A DNA stretch of 64,000 bases from NCBI GenBank assembly GCA_000827265.1, contig KN834836.1, positions 1-64,000 of the forward strand. The letters are read 5' to 3'. The position numbers and the translations under genes were made by a program. This DNA comes from Collybiopsis luxurians FD-317 M1. Its lineage: Eukaryota; Basidiomycota; Agaricomycetes; Agaricales; Omphalotaceae. A model generated the notes under the pieces. That model worked only from the letters and a program-made list of their open reading frames with translations. It did not search any database and had not been told where the DNA came from. Within the stretch, counting starts at the first letter, position 1; each line of letters begins with the position of its first letter. This document shows, in pieces, positions 34,075 to 44,751 of the stretch.

Positions 34075-36455
34075 ATGCATATTCTCCTTCAACTCATCGG
34101 TTCAGCTGCAGCCACACTTGTTTTCTACCTGTTGACCGGACTGATTAGATCTCGACTCTTCTCACAGCTGAGCCGCCTCCCTGGTCCAAAGAGCTCTGAT
34201 TGGGTATTTGGTCATCTCAAGGAGCGCAGGGCTAGCGTATGTGTCGTACTTGAAGTTTATTCTCATATTATTCAACGTAAAAATTGATGCAGGAAGAGCC
34301 TCTCTTATTCGAAAAATGGATGCAGGAGTACGGACGGACATACAAATTCAAATCGTTCTTTGGGGTGGGCGAATCTTCTTATTTAGCTGCGGCACACACC
34401 CTTCTCATCTTGTTCACTACTACTCACAGCAAGATCGACTTTTCACTTTGGATTCCAAAGCATTGAATCATGTCATCATGCACCATTTTATCTATCAAAG
34501 ACCAGAACAGGGTCGATGGCACTTGAGTCGCATTCTCGGCAACGGAGTTTTGGTTACGGAGGGAGACAAGCATAAACTGCAGCGAAAAGTCATGGTACGC
34601 ATGTCTGACAACCCGACCGCCTTCTCTCAACTTCCCACCAGAACCCTGCCTTCGGCCCCTCCCAAATTCGAGATATAACTGAGATATTTGTCGACAAAGC
34701 CGTCGAGGTCCGTCTTTCTTCGTGTCTTTTACTCTCCACCGCATCTCTGTATGCTAATATTTAATCCAGCTAAGGGAAGTCTGGTTATCCCAAGTCGACG
34801 CAGCCGGCGGAACAGCACGAATCAACGTTCTACAATGGATCAGCCGGATGACTCTCGACGTCATCGGACGCGCAGGCTTCAACTACGAATTCAACTCCCT
34901 CAAACAGACCGGCGAGTCCAACGAACTCGCAAACGCGTTCAGTGTCGTTTTCGGAAATCCCGAAGTTCAAGCAACGAGGTTTGGATTTTGGACAATGCTG
35001 CAGAGCCGTTTCCCGGTTTTAAGATTTTTGGTGAGCTCAACAACGATCTGGATCAAATCACAAATAATGTAGTCCTTACTTACTTGACGCCGGTCAATTC
35101 TCAACCCTAGCCTATGAAGGAGATTCCTGGATTCGGCAAAGCCCGAGAAACGATGAATCGAATTGCCAAGGAACTATTACGAGATAGTAAAGAAGCTTTG
35201 AGAGCGTCCGGAGAGAAGGCGAGCAGTATGGAATCGAAAGACCTTCTGACGCTCCTGGTGAAATCGAACATGAGCGGGGAACCAAGTCAAAGAATGAGTG
35301 ATGAGGATGTATTGGCGCGTGCGTAACGATCCAACCCTTCCGGCCTTTCTGGCCACTCGGACTGATTCTAATTTCTTTCTCGTAGAGGTTCCGACATTTC
35401 TAACAGCAGGGTTCGAGTCGCATTCCCTTCTCATTGTCTCCCCGTCCTGACCCCTCTTCCCCTGTAGGTTCGAGACAACGGTAAATAGAACTTTCCCGCT
35501 GTACTTTCCACCTCTAATGGTCCTCCAGTCAACAGCAACTACCTGGGCCCTATTCGGTCTCGTCCAAAGACCAGACGTCCAACAAAAGCTCCGGGAGGAG
35601 CTCTACGCTCTCCAAACTGACACCCCAACGATGGACCAACTCAACTCGCTACCCTACCTCGACGCAGTGGTACGGGAAACCCTCCGATTCCACGCCCCGG
35701 TACCCCTGGTGGTACGAGTCGCCGCGCAAGACGATGTGATCCCCCTCGAGCATCCTGTAACAGACAAAAACGGTGTAACGCACAGTTCAATTTCGTGAGT
35801 GACTTTGGGTCCCTGGCGCTTGATACAGAAAGAGGACTTTTACTCACGAACTATCGCGTTTTGCGTAGGGTTCAAAAAGGACAAGAAGTCGCCATCTCTA
35901 TCCTCGCCATGAACCGGGACAAAGAATTGTGGGGAGAGGATGCGACAGAGTTCAAGTAAGTTAGCCAAAGCCAAGATTCAGGCCAACGGCTCCCCCACTC
36001 TTCCTCCCCCTCCATTCTTCCTCATTTCACATTTTCCACACACTCACACAGACCTGAACGCTGGCAAAATGGAATCCCGGAGGCAGCCAGTGCGATTCCG
36101 GGGGTTTGGGGTAACATGATGACGTTCCTCGGAGGCGCGAGAGCTTGCATAGGATATCGATTTGCATTGGTTGAGTGAGTCTACATACCTGCACCTAACA
36201 CCCTAGTAAAACCTCCCACTAACCCCCACTAACCCCCACTAACTCCCTTCTCCCCGTCCCCTCCCCGTCCCCTTCCCCTCCCCCAGAATGAAAGCCCTCC
36301 TCTTCATCCTCCTAAAAACCTTCACCTTCGAACTAGCCGTGCCCATCGAGGACATCACAAAAAGGAGCGCAATCGTCCAACGACCGAGGCTCAAAAGCGA
36401 ACCCCACGCTAGCAGTCAACTGCCTTTACTGGTCAGGGCGTATCGGAAGGATTGA
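34075..36455 (+). CDS. cytochrome P450 (near the PKS and regulator)
   Basis: Multi-exon membrane-bound P450 monooxygenase. It starts with a signal anchor ([20 protein letters not shown]) and a proline hinge (LPGPKSSDW). Conserved blocks follow: [17 protein letters not shown] then NPAFGP (C-helix region); the I-helix spread over exons near 35330-35540 ([21 protein letters not shown]); the ExxR in [15 protein letters not shown]; the PERW block with FKPERWQNG; and the heme site [13 protein letters not shown] near 36130 with the cysteine ligand. It ends LLVRAYRKD, with the stop at 36453-36455. About ten introns are readable, one of which splits FETT from STAT. The gene looks complete. It is the nearest tailoring enzyme to the PKS, with only the regulator between them. 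Confidence 0.9.
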
Positions 36456-36812
36456 TAATTCGTAATTCGTGGTTTGGTTTTTCTTCTTTCTTTTTTTTTT
36501 TTCGTTCCCACTAAGTATGCTCGGGAATGGACGATAGGATAATACTATACATACTCTACATGTAACAATTCTTCAAATGGACCCTTTCTATGTAATGACC
36601 ATCACCGAATCCCGAGTCCTGTGGTAAGGTAATCTTCTGAGCCCAAGGCCTCCAAGGCCACTAGCCGAAATCCAGTCAGTCAGTAGAGTCATTGATGCCA
36701 CTGGCATAAGCATCGCATCTCTCGAATATTGCTTGGATATCAAAAAGCACTTTAGCACATGTAGATAGTATCATATAAACCCGTAACCCGCAACCCCACC
36801 CCCACCCCCAAC
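36456..36812. other. short intergenic region
   Basis: It lies between the convergent 3' ends of the P450 and the RMD1-like gene. It has a T-rich run after the P450 stop, and C-rich low-complexity DNA near 36796-36810. No gene was seen. Confidence 0.4.
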
Positions 36813-38943
36813 TCAACTAAACCCAGCCATCCGATCCAAAGTCCTAATAACCTCCTCCCTTGAAACATTCACATTCACATTCACATTCCTCCCCGCCAAA
36901 AAAGAAGACACAAACCCCTCCCTCCCAACCGTAGTCGCATGGACAATCAACCGCGCAATCACTTCGCCCTAGAGTTGGAAAAACGCGTACATTAGTATAT
37001 TAGTATCATATCACATCACGAGTACGAGTACTAAAATGGACGGAATGGACGAAAGGGGAAAGGAAAGAAGAGGGGGAGGGGAGGGGAGGGGGAGGGGGAC
37101 TCACCAATTCGACGAGGATGGCGACCACGATTAGCCTGGAAGAGAGAAAAAAAATAGGTATTCGTTATTCAGATTCGAGTCAACCGAGCGGCTCGCATAT
37201 ATATACATACCATATAACGATCCACTGTCAATACAGTAAAATCAATAACACGATACACTTGAAAAAGTTTTTAAAGACCTCCTCACCGTAATCCTCTCCA
37301 TAGCCGAATTATTCAAATGATCATGGATCGCTTCGAGCTGTACAAATCAAACAAACAAGGCCCACATCAGCATCGAATCAATCCCCAAAACCAAAAAAAA
37401 GAGTCAACCCACAAAATCACTAGCCATCCCCAACTTTTCATTCAACACCTGCACCCTCCCACTAATCTCCATATACTCCCTCACAGCATCATACAACTCC
37501 TTCAAACTCGCCTCATCCCAAAAAAGCTCCGGAACATCCAACACATTCGACACGAGGTTCACGTCCCTCCTCAACGTGAACAGTTTTCCTGTGAGTTTGA
37601 GCGCTTCGCGTCGCTTGAGTTGGAGCGCGCCTTTGTCGGCTAGTTGGCGGGGGATGGAGAGGGTTTGAGGGGAGGAGAGGACTTGTTGGGCGGTCGTCTC
37701 GAAGTGGGCGAGGAGGGTGGATTGGGCGAGGGCGTGTGCGATGGAGAGTTTGAGGAGGTGGGAACGGGATTTCAGGGCTTTTGGAAAGACGTGTTAAAGG
37801 TTTGGCAAGGAAACATGGCGGGATCAAAAACGTACTAAAAAAGTCGTTATAAACACGAGGATACGCGATATTGGGGTCATGCGCAAAATGACATTCCTCA
37901 ATCTCCCAGCGATTCTCGCTTATCCTTCTCCGTAAAATCCCCGCATTCTCGATATCCTCTAGAATACTCTTCTCCTGAGACTCTGTCAGCCCAAAGAAAA
38001 CAGCAACGCCATAGTCGAAAAACACGACTTCGGCATTTTCCTGTTCTGGCTGCTCTCGTTCTCGAGGATGGATACCGGGTGATAGAGGCCTTTTGGGTTG
38101 TCGAACCGTCTCAGGCGAGGAGGACGCGCTGAAAAGTGCCGAGTGAGGATCGTCAGAGAGATCAGAGATGACGGAAGTTGGAGTGCGGTCAACGAGGGGT
38201 CGTCGTTCATCTACGGGTGAGTTGGAGGTCATGTATCCGTCATCATTAGAAGAGTTGGGTTGGTAGGTAAAGTAGGAACCCTGATAACCCATTTCCTCGG
38301 CTTCTGAAAGTCGAGTGTGAATGGACTTGCCGTCACCGGTTTGGAGGGGGGCTGAGGAACGCACGTTGGCGTTGTGACCGTATCCTGGAAGTAAAGGAAG
38401 ATGGTACATCTGTGTATAAACAAGTTAGACAATGGCCAGCACAAAAGACTGGACTGGACATACAACGTATAACGCCTCGTCAAAGACTCTAGGCGTTACA
38501 TTATGTTCACGTTTCAAAAACGAAGACAAAAGCTTCATCTTGAAGGACTCTGCTATGCAATAAGCGGTAATCCTTTTCATCCCAGCGCGTTCCCTCTGCT
38601 CCTTGCTCATCCTCTCCGCTTGGCTTTTATGATCCCTTACACGGACTCCGGCGTCGGTCTCGTACCCAAGGACATCATCGTCTTCACCAATAGGTTTTGT
38701 CTGAGGGGCAGAAGGAAGAACGACTAGTTTCTGAGAAGTTTTGGATGTTCTCTGAGATTTACCCGGAAGAGGAGTTGTTAGACCTGAGATGGAGGCTCGT
38801 CGAGGGGGTCTAGCGGAGTGAGGGTCTGGAGTACGAGGGACATTGAGTGAGGGAATACGATTTTTGAGCTTTCTAGAAGTGGTGGGAGATGGAAGTTGAG
38901 AGGAAGTGGGGAGGCGAACATACTGAGGCTCAGTTCTCGACAT
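36813..38943 (-). CDS. RMD1: RMD1-like DUF155 protein
   Basis: Member of the RMD1/RMND1 (DUF155) family, in yeast linked to sporulation and microtubule-dependent processes and in mammals to mitochondria. The first exon from 38943 (MSRTEPQYVRLPTSSQLP) encodes a Ser/Pro-rich head, then GMKRITAYCIAESFKMKLLSSFL, the family's entry block. A second long region holds VVFFDYGVAVFFGLTESQEKSILEDIE, the most conserved DUF155 block, followed by EECHFAH. Later exons are helical (LKSRSHLLKLSIAHALAQST, YDAVREYMEI) and end with a C-terminal membrane helix (ITWIVIWLIVVAILVEL), as expected for the family. The last codons contain NVNVNVN, encoded by four tandem ACATTC units at 36865-36888. Start 38985 is possible, but 38943 fits better. 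Confidence 0.85.
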
Positions 38944-39084
38944 TTTGTGATGAGCGCTGCGATGACATTTATTTTTTGATCGCACTAATCTAATTTCCTT
39001 TTCGGTCCGGAATTCCCGAGCGTATATACGATCTTAATGGCAATGCGTCCAACGCAAAATCGAGTCATATTCTGAGTCTTGACT

Positions 39085-40214
39085 ATGCCAGTTACAGTCA
39101 CTTTTGTGAGTAGCTATCTTCTCATCCAGTTACGCTGATTGCTTATTCGGTTCCAGGTTAGACATGGTGAATCTTTTGATAATCTCGTAAGTTACTTCAA
39201 GTTCATTTCCAATTCGACTCTCATCCAATCACAGAAAGAAATCTGGGCTGGCTGGAAAGATGCTCCATTATCCGATTTAGGCAAGTTATTAACCACAATC
39301 TAGTATCCTTAGTCTAACAAACTTGCAGGTAGAAAGGTATTTCAATTCCCTTCCAATCCAAACCCTCTAATCTCAATAACCAATCCAGCAAGCAGCAGCC
39401 GTAGGCTCATACTTCTCAACCACAAAATTCCACACCATCTACACATCCCCCCTCCTCCGCGCAAACGCAACCGCCCAAGCCATCCACGCCCACCAACAAG
39501 AACCCTTCCCCCCCTTCATCCTATCCCCCAAACTCCGCGAACAAACCTTCGGCGAAGCCGAAGGCAATACATGGGTCAACGCGTCCCCGGAAGACCTACA
39601 CAAATCCCTAGACCAACTCTACGCTATGGGCATCTACCCCCAGAGCGTATACTATACCAGAGACGGCAAGTTCCCCGGAGCTGAAAGTCTCAACGAACTA
39701 GCCGCTAGGACCGAAGAAGCCATTGCCGAATGTGTCATCCCCCATTTGCGATCTGGAGAAGACGTCCATGTCGCGTTGGTCAGTCACGGTTTGTGTATTA
39801 GTGAGCTCGTCGCGGCGTTGTTACGCTTGGATCCGGATTCCAACCGCGATACATCCTATCGCGGTCTGCTCAATACAGCTTGGACGCGGGTAACCGTATC
39901 GATCAAGGTTAGTATGCATCCTGTTTCTCAAATTCCCTCCATGAGTTTTATTGCGTCTCAGGGTAATGGCCCCTATTCAGAAGGTGTACCTCTAGACGTC
40001 CAGGTGACACATGTAAACATCGCCGACCATCTGAAGAACATTGTAAGTTCTACTCCTAGGGGTTACGCGGTAGTAACGACTCATCTTTTCCGTCAAGGCT
40101 CTTACCTCGGGCCCGAATGAGGATTCAGAAGCTCGTAAATTCTTCGGCGGGGGTGGCCAAACTGCCAATGCCACACAATCCGATGACTCGGATAAGGATA
40201 GACAGAAATTGTAG
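39085..40214 (+). CDS. phosphoglycerate mutase-like (histidine phosphatase branch 1) protein
   Basis: Small cytosolic histidine phosphatase. Exon 1 (39085 on) encodes MPVTVTF and joins VRHGESFDNL, placing the catalytic RHGE motif directly at the first splice. The next exon gives KEIWAGWKDAPLSDLG. The following intron appears to use a GC donor (tta g|gcaagt, acceptor ttgcag near 39330). After that come RKQAAAVGSYF, SPLLRANATAQAI and LREQTFGEAEG, then the second catalytic histidine in VALVSHGLCISELV. The C-terminal exon after an intron at about 39907-39961 continues GNGPYSEGVPLDVQVTHVNI, and the protein ends DKDRQKL. Family members act on sugar phosphates, phosphoproteins or nucleotides, so no substrate is assigned. 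Probably unconnected with the PKS. Confidence 0.85.
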
Positions 40215-40398
40215 AATTCGACGCACTACTCGAGTCAGTAGTCCGTTTTACGTTGCTCTGTAGATATATCGTAATAGACATACTGTATGTAGATGCAATA
40301 GATCAATGTCCGTATACCCGTTTACCTCCATTTACTCAATAAAACTAAAACTACACACATACCGGTGATACAGTACACACTGCGGGGGTTTCACGCAT

Positions 40399-41555
40399 TC
40401 ACGGTAAACTCCAAACCCACACCCGTTCCTCTTCCTCCCTATCCTCTTCTCCCCCAAACTTTTCCTTGGGAACCACTCGGACACTTCCGGATCCCTCGCC
40501 GTGTTCGTGTAACACGAATCCCAACTTTTCCCAAATCCGATTCGACCCCACGTTTGAAGCGAACGTCTCCGCGCGGACCTCTGTAGCACCGATTTGCGGA
40601 ATCCCCCATTGCGTGAAGAGCAAGAGGAGGGCGGCGCTGCCGATGCCTTGGTTGTGGTATGACGACTTTAGGGCGGCTATGGAGGGAGGGAGGGATATGT
40701 GGCACATCCATATGTAGAGTAGAGTGGAGTAGAGTAGAAAGTCATGAAACGAATCCAAGAATATTATCAGATCGATCCCAGTATACGTGTAAAAAAAAAC
40801 CTAACCCCCCAACTGAGACTCACCTCCAATCGACCAAATCCTCTCCCTATCCCTCCACCCCTCCCAACCCTCCTTCACAGGCGTCAACCGCTCCGTCCAC
40901 CAATGCGCATGGCGAAAATCCACGTCCCCGACATAGACGTCCCTTCGATCGTGAGTAGTATCGCCGTCGACTTCGCCTTGACCTCGACCGCCAACCGCAA
41001 CCGTCTCGCGAATCACCTTGAGCGGGCTCCCCTTCGCAGGGACCCACTCCCCCTTCCTAAACCCTTCAAACACCTCCCGAGTGAGCTCCAACTCACCCCG
41101 TATCCATCCTGATGCACGATCCGCCGGGAAGGGAAAAGGGTGGTTGCCCATCCAGTACGCCACTTTCGCGTCATTCTGCGAAAAAAAATAAGATGATCGT
41201 TATTTGCATACCATATCATTAAAAAAATAAAAGAAAAGAAAAATAAAAAAACAAATTAAATTTCGTTTCATTCCAAGAGACAACCCACCATCATCTCAGT
41301 AATATCCACCGCATCGCTCTCCCTATTCGGCGTCAACCGAAACCTCTCGAACGGCGCTGGGAGAGGGAGATATGGCTCGTGCGTCGCTGGCTCGAAGAGG
41401 AGCGGGGTGTGTGTGGATATGGAGGCGCGGAAGGTTGGGTCGGGGATGGTGAAGATTCCTTTGACTATTATGGAAGATGAGGGTGAAGGGGGAGATGAAG
41501 ATGAAGGGGAAGAGGGAGGGACGGTGGACTCGGGCGGCAGAGTGGCCTGAGCCAT
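40399..41555 (-). CDS. GNAT family N-acetyltransferase
   Basis: GCN5-related acetyltransferase of the RimJ/L type seen in fungi. The first exon from 41555 begins with a Ser/Pro low-complexity head and reaches FERFRLTPNRESDAVDITEMM, the usual fungal GNAT entry (Leu-Arg-x-Thr-x-x-x-D/E). The second exon contains VAYWMGNHPFPFP and a YVGDVDFRHAHWW strand pair. The last exon carries the acetyl-CoA site, YHNQGIGSAALLLL (Q-G-I-G-S), then EVRAETFASNVGSNRIWEKLGFVLHEHG, matching motif B (A-x-N-x-x-S-x-x-x-x-x-K-x-G-F). The stop is at 40399. Two introns are visible. It is likely cytosolic; the acceptor substrate is unknown. Confidence 0.85.
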
Positions 41556-41826
41556 GGTGGATATGATTTAAAAGCAGGGGAGTCAGATTACAAGTCTAGT
41601 CTACGTCCATGCGTACTTATACTTTTCTAGCCTCGCTATTCCCGAAGATACATGTATAGAGTCTACTCGTAGGCCGATGACTCGATCCTTATCTTGGCAT
41701 CTGCAGATGACTTGATACCAAAAGGAAAGAACTACAGCGGGTCTAACAGAAACAAAATCCAACCGTACATCCCTTCCCTTCCGTGAATTCCATTGACAGT
41801 AGACACTAGACACTAGTCACTGCTCA

Positions 41827-44185
41827 CTACTCCCGCCTGATAAACGTCACCGGAACATCTCGTACACCAAGCGACATGATAATCCTCCCCTGCAACACTC
41901 TCTCCCCCCATTCCTCCTCACTCTCCCCTCCATCCACCCTCGGTATCACTTTCCAATCCCTCAAAAGCATAGTCAGAAACCCGACAGCTTCTGTAGAAGC
42001 GAATTTTCGTCCTATACAAGCTCGAGGACCTTGAGGATACTCCGGATCAGTTTGGGCTTGCCAAACGTCTGGTACGCAGTAAACAAAAAACACACACCAA
42101 AGCTGAAAGCAGTAAAGTCTTCAGAATCATTATTGATACCGTGCCACCGGGAGGGTTTGTAAGACGTGGGGTCGTCGTGGTATCGAGGATTATATTCTAC
42201 GCGCGGACAATCAAACATTGGATGGGGAGAGAGAGAGAGGAAGCAGAACGCTGTACTTACGAAGACCAACCATATCGACTACGACCTACATACAGTGTAC
42301 ACCGCGTCATGACTATCGATTGAAAAAGGACCCGGGATTCAATAACACCTACCTCCTGCCCCTTGGAGACTACAATGGATCGAGTCCCTTCTTCACCTCG
42401 GGGATTGGGTATCTGAATGACAGTGTCTTCGGAGGCTTGACGTACCATGATTTGACCAGCCGCTGCAAATAAAGAATGAATACTGTCGAAATTCAAATCA
42501 ACATGCGCATCGAGCGTGCTTGCTCACGAAATAATCTAACAGCTTCAAAGAAGGCCGACTGGACTTTGTTTAGACTGTTGTAGTCTTCAAAGTCCGGATC
42601 GCGGTCAAATCCAACAACTTGCTTGATCTCTTCGAAAACTTCATCTTGGACGTCTTGGTGCAGCGCCAGAAGCCCGAGAGTGGCTGCCAAAGTGTTCGCT
42701 GTGGTCTCTGGAGGATTCGTCAGATGCTTCCCCCCCAGCATAGCACTCACTGGTTGCAAGAGTTACTCACCGTGGCCCGCAAAGAGCATAATAAAAATGT
42801 TGCCAATCTGTGTTTTTACTTTTGTAAAGCAGAATGTACTACCGCCAGTGAGAAAATTTGACGTACAAGTTCATTATCACTCAGTTTATTCTTCGACTCT
42901 TCCTGCTCGTTGGCTTTTACAAGTAAGCTGAACAGGTCCTTTCTTGGGCTATCTTGAATCTCCAGCTTTCGACTTGCTACCTGATCCTTCATGAAGGATG
43001 CCATTGAGTCGAAAGCGGTGTTGGATTTCTGGATGCTACCAAACATGGAATTTGATCATCGAGCGTATACCGGAGGAGGGATCAACTACCTTTGTAACGG
43101 AAGTCGCAATACCCATCTGGGAGCAATAACCCGGAATATTGAGGTCTCACCCACCGTCCGTATTGCATCTTGAATAGATAGGCCTCCGTCGGATGCTCGC
43201 GGGGGATCATCCCTTCAAGAATATTGAGCCACTGCATTGGAAATCGGTAGAAAAGTTGAACGTGCCAGCTGAGCGACAAACTAAATGCGCATTTACCGAT
43301 CAAGATAAGTGCAAGCTGAAAAGCCTTTAAGGATATGGGAGACCTCGAATCAGACTAGCTACCTACCTTGAATGTCAACCCCTGAACAGCAGAGACAGAC
43401 CCGGACCCTTTGGCCTCCCATCCCTCCGAAACCACCATTTCACGATGGGTCTTCACTGTTTCGCTCCATACCAGTTGATAGCTACGTGGAAAGGCTATCA
43501 GTGATTAAATGAAAAGCAAGAAGCAGAATACGCGTTCTTCTTACAGTTCGTTGTTAAACGCGGGTCCCATGACTCGTCGATGCTTGCGCCATACATCTTT
43601 CTCAGCAGCGAACAGGTTCATTCCCCACAACCTGTTTAACGTTCATGGTCAGTATGTGGATTGTATAAAAACCTAAAGGTACAACAGTAACACCGTTGTT
43701 CCCCAGCGCGGTTTAACAAAAGACGACCTGCTTCCTCCAGATACAATTTGACGAGCAACATCGAGGTTTGATACCCAGATCATCGGTTTCCCTTTTAAAA
43801 AAGGAACTATCGAAATAACCTCATTGGTCGTATATACTGCGGAAGTAGCTCGTTAACTGAAAATAAATCTAGGTTGGTGCAAGTACCGACAATGGGCACG
43901 CAGTGTCCAAAAGAGGTCTCTTGAGACGTTCCACCAGGTGGTGGGAAGTAGTACCCCAGGAAGCCCGAACGGGTGGAAGGGAGGTCGGAGTCCTGGTAAA
44001 TGATTGACCGCCTATTTAGAGGAGAGGTAAGCAAGGTAGGAGCAGTCGCAGTCGGAACTCACTCGAATCCCGCGAAGGAAAATCCATATCCGACTGGCGA
44101 TCAGCAATGCAGCCAAAGTGGCAATCACCCTTGTAGCATTGCTCCGCTCACTATGGGAGCTGATAATGGCGTCTGGGGGCGACAT
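41827..44185 (-). CDS. cytochrome P450, tandem pair member A
   Basis: Complete multi-exon P450. The start at 44185 gives MSPPDAIISSHSERS and then a membrane anchor (VIATLAALLIASRIWIFL). The I-helix motif AGHETTA is restored by splicing near 42718-42770, followed by NTLAATLGLLALHQD. The ExxR appears as FFEAVRLF near 42535. The VVSKGQEV and EYNPRYHDDPTSYKPSRW blocks lead to the heme site GPRACIGRKFASTEAVGFL near 42010, with the cysteine ligand present. The C-terminus is LGVRDVPVTFIRRE. The sequence style around the heme site resembles family CYP5150, but this is a tentative call. It is clearly paralogous to the next gene, with the same intron plan. A role in tailoring the PKS product is possible but not shown. 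Confidence 0.88.
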
Positions 44186-44751
44186 GGGGGGAGCACAAGA
44201 TGCAGGGATTATCGAGTAAAGGTGTGCCTGTGAACCATTTGCCTTGGACAGGCTTGTGAGCGTCCTGTGATAATTAATGTTATGCAGCTCCGCGAAAGAC
44301 CCGTTTCGACATTCTGAGTATAGCACGTCGGAGCAAATCTGAATTCGGCATCGTCTCGAAAATGAATTAAACTAGGGGCGATCTCGATATCAGAGACTCT
44401 ATGAATCTACTTATACCTATCTCCATCATTCCAGATCATACCTGTCGCCCGCGTTGCTCACGGCGAGAAAAGAAGCCCACCGTTCCTCGGATTATAGTGA
44501 TAGAAGGTTGAGATGTTCGGTTGTCTAAGTACTAGTTAGGGATGTTAAATCTCATCCATTGCCCGGAATCATATTCAATTCGTGTAGTATACTTATCAGT
44601 CTATAGCAAATGTCCGAATGCTAATGAAACTATAGTATATTAAAGTCCTTTTCCTTGGTACCGCGAATCTGTCAAGCTAACTAACACGGTTATATAGAAC
44701 GGAGAAGCAAAAAAAAAACGAAACAAAACATTCGATACCCCCCAACTTCGA

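Noticed and set aside
36216..36246. Tandem ACTAACCCCC units in a P450 intron, thought of as telomere-like
   Set aside because: Only three units, within an intron, and followed by ordinary pyrimidine-rich sequence before the acceptor.
37070..37100. G-rich tract as a possible quadruplex
   Set aside because: It lies in an intron of the RMD1-like gene as simple low-complexity DNA; nothing further supports a role.
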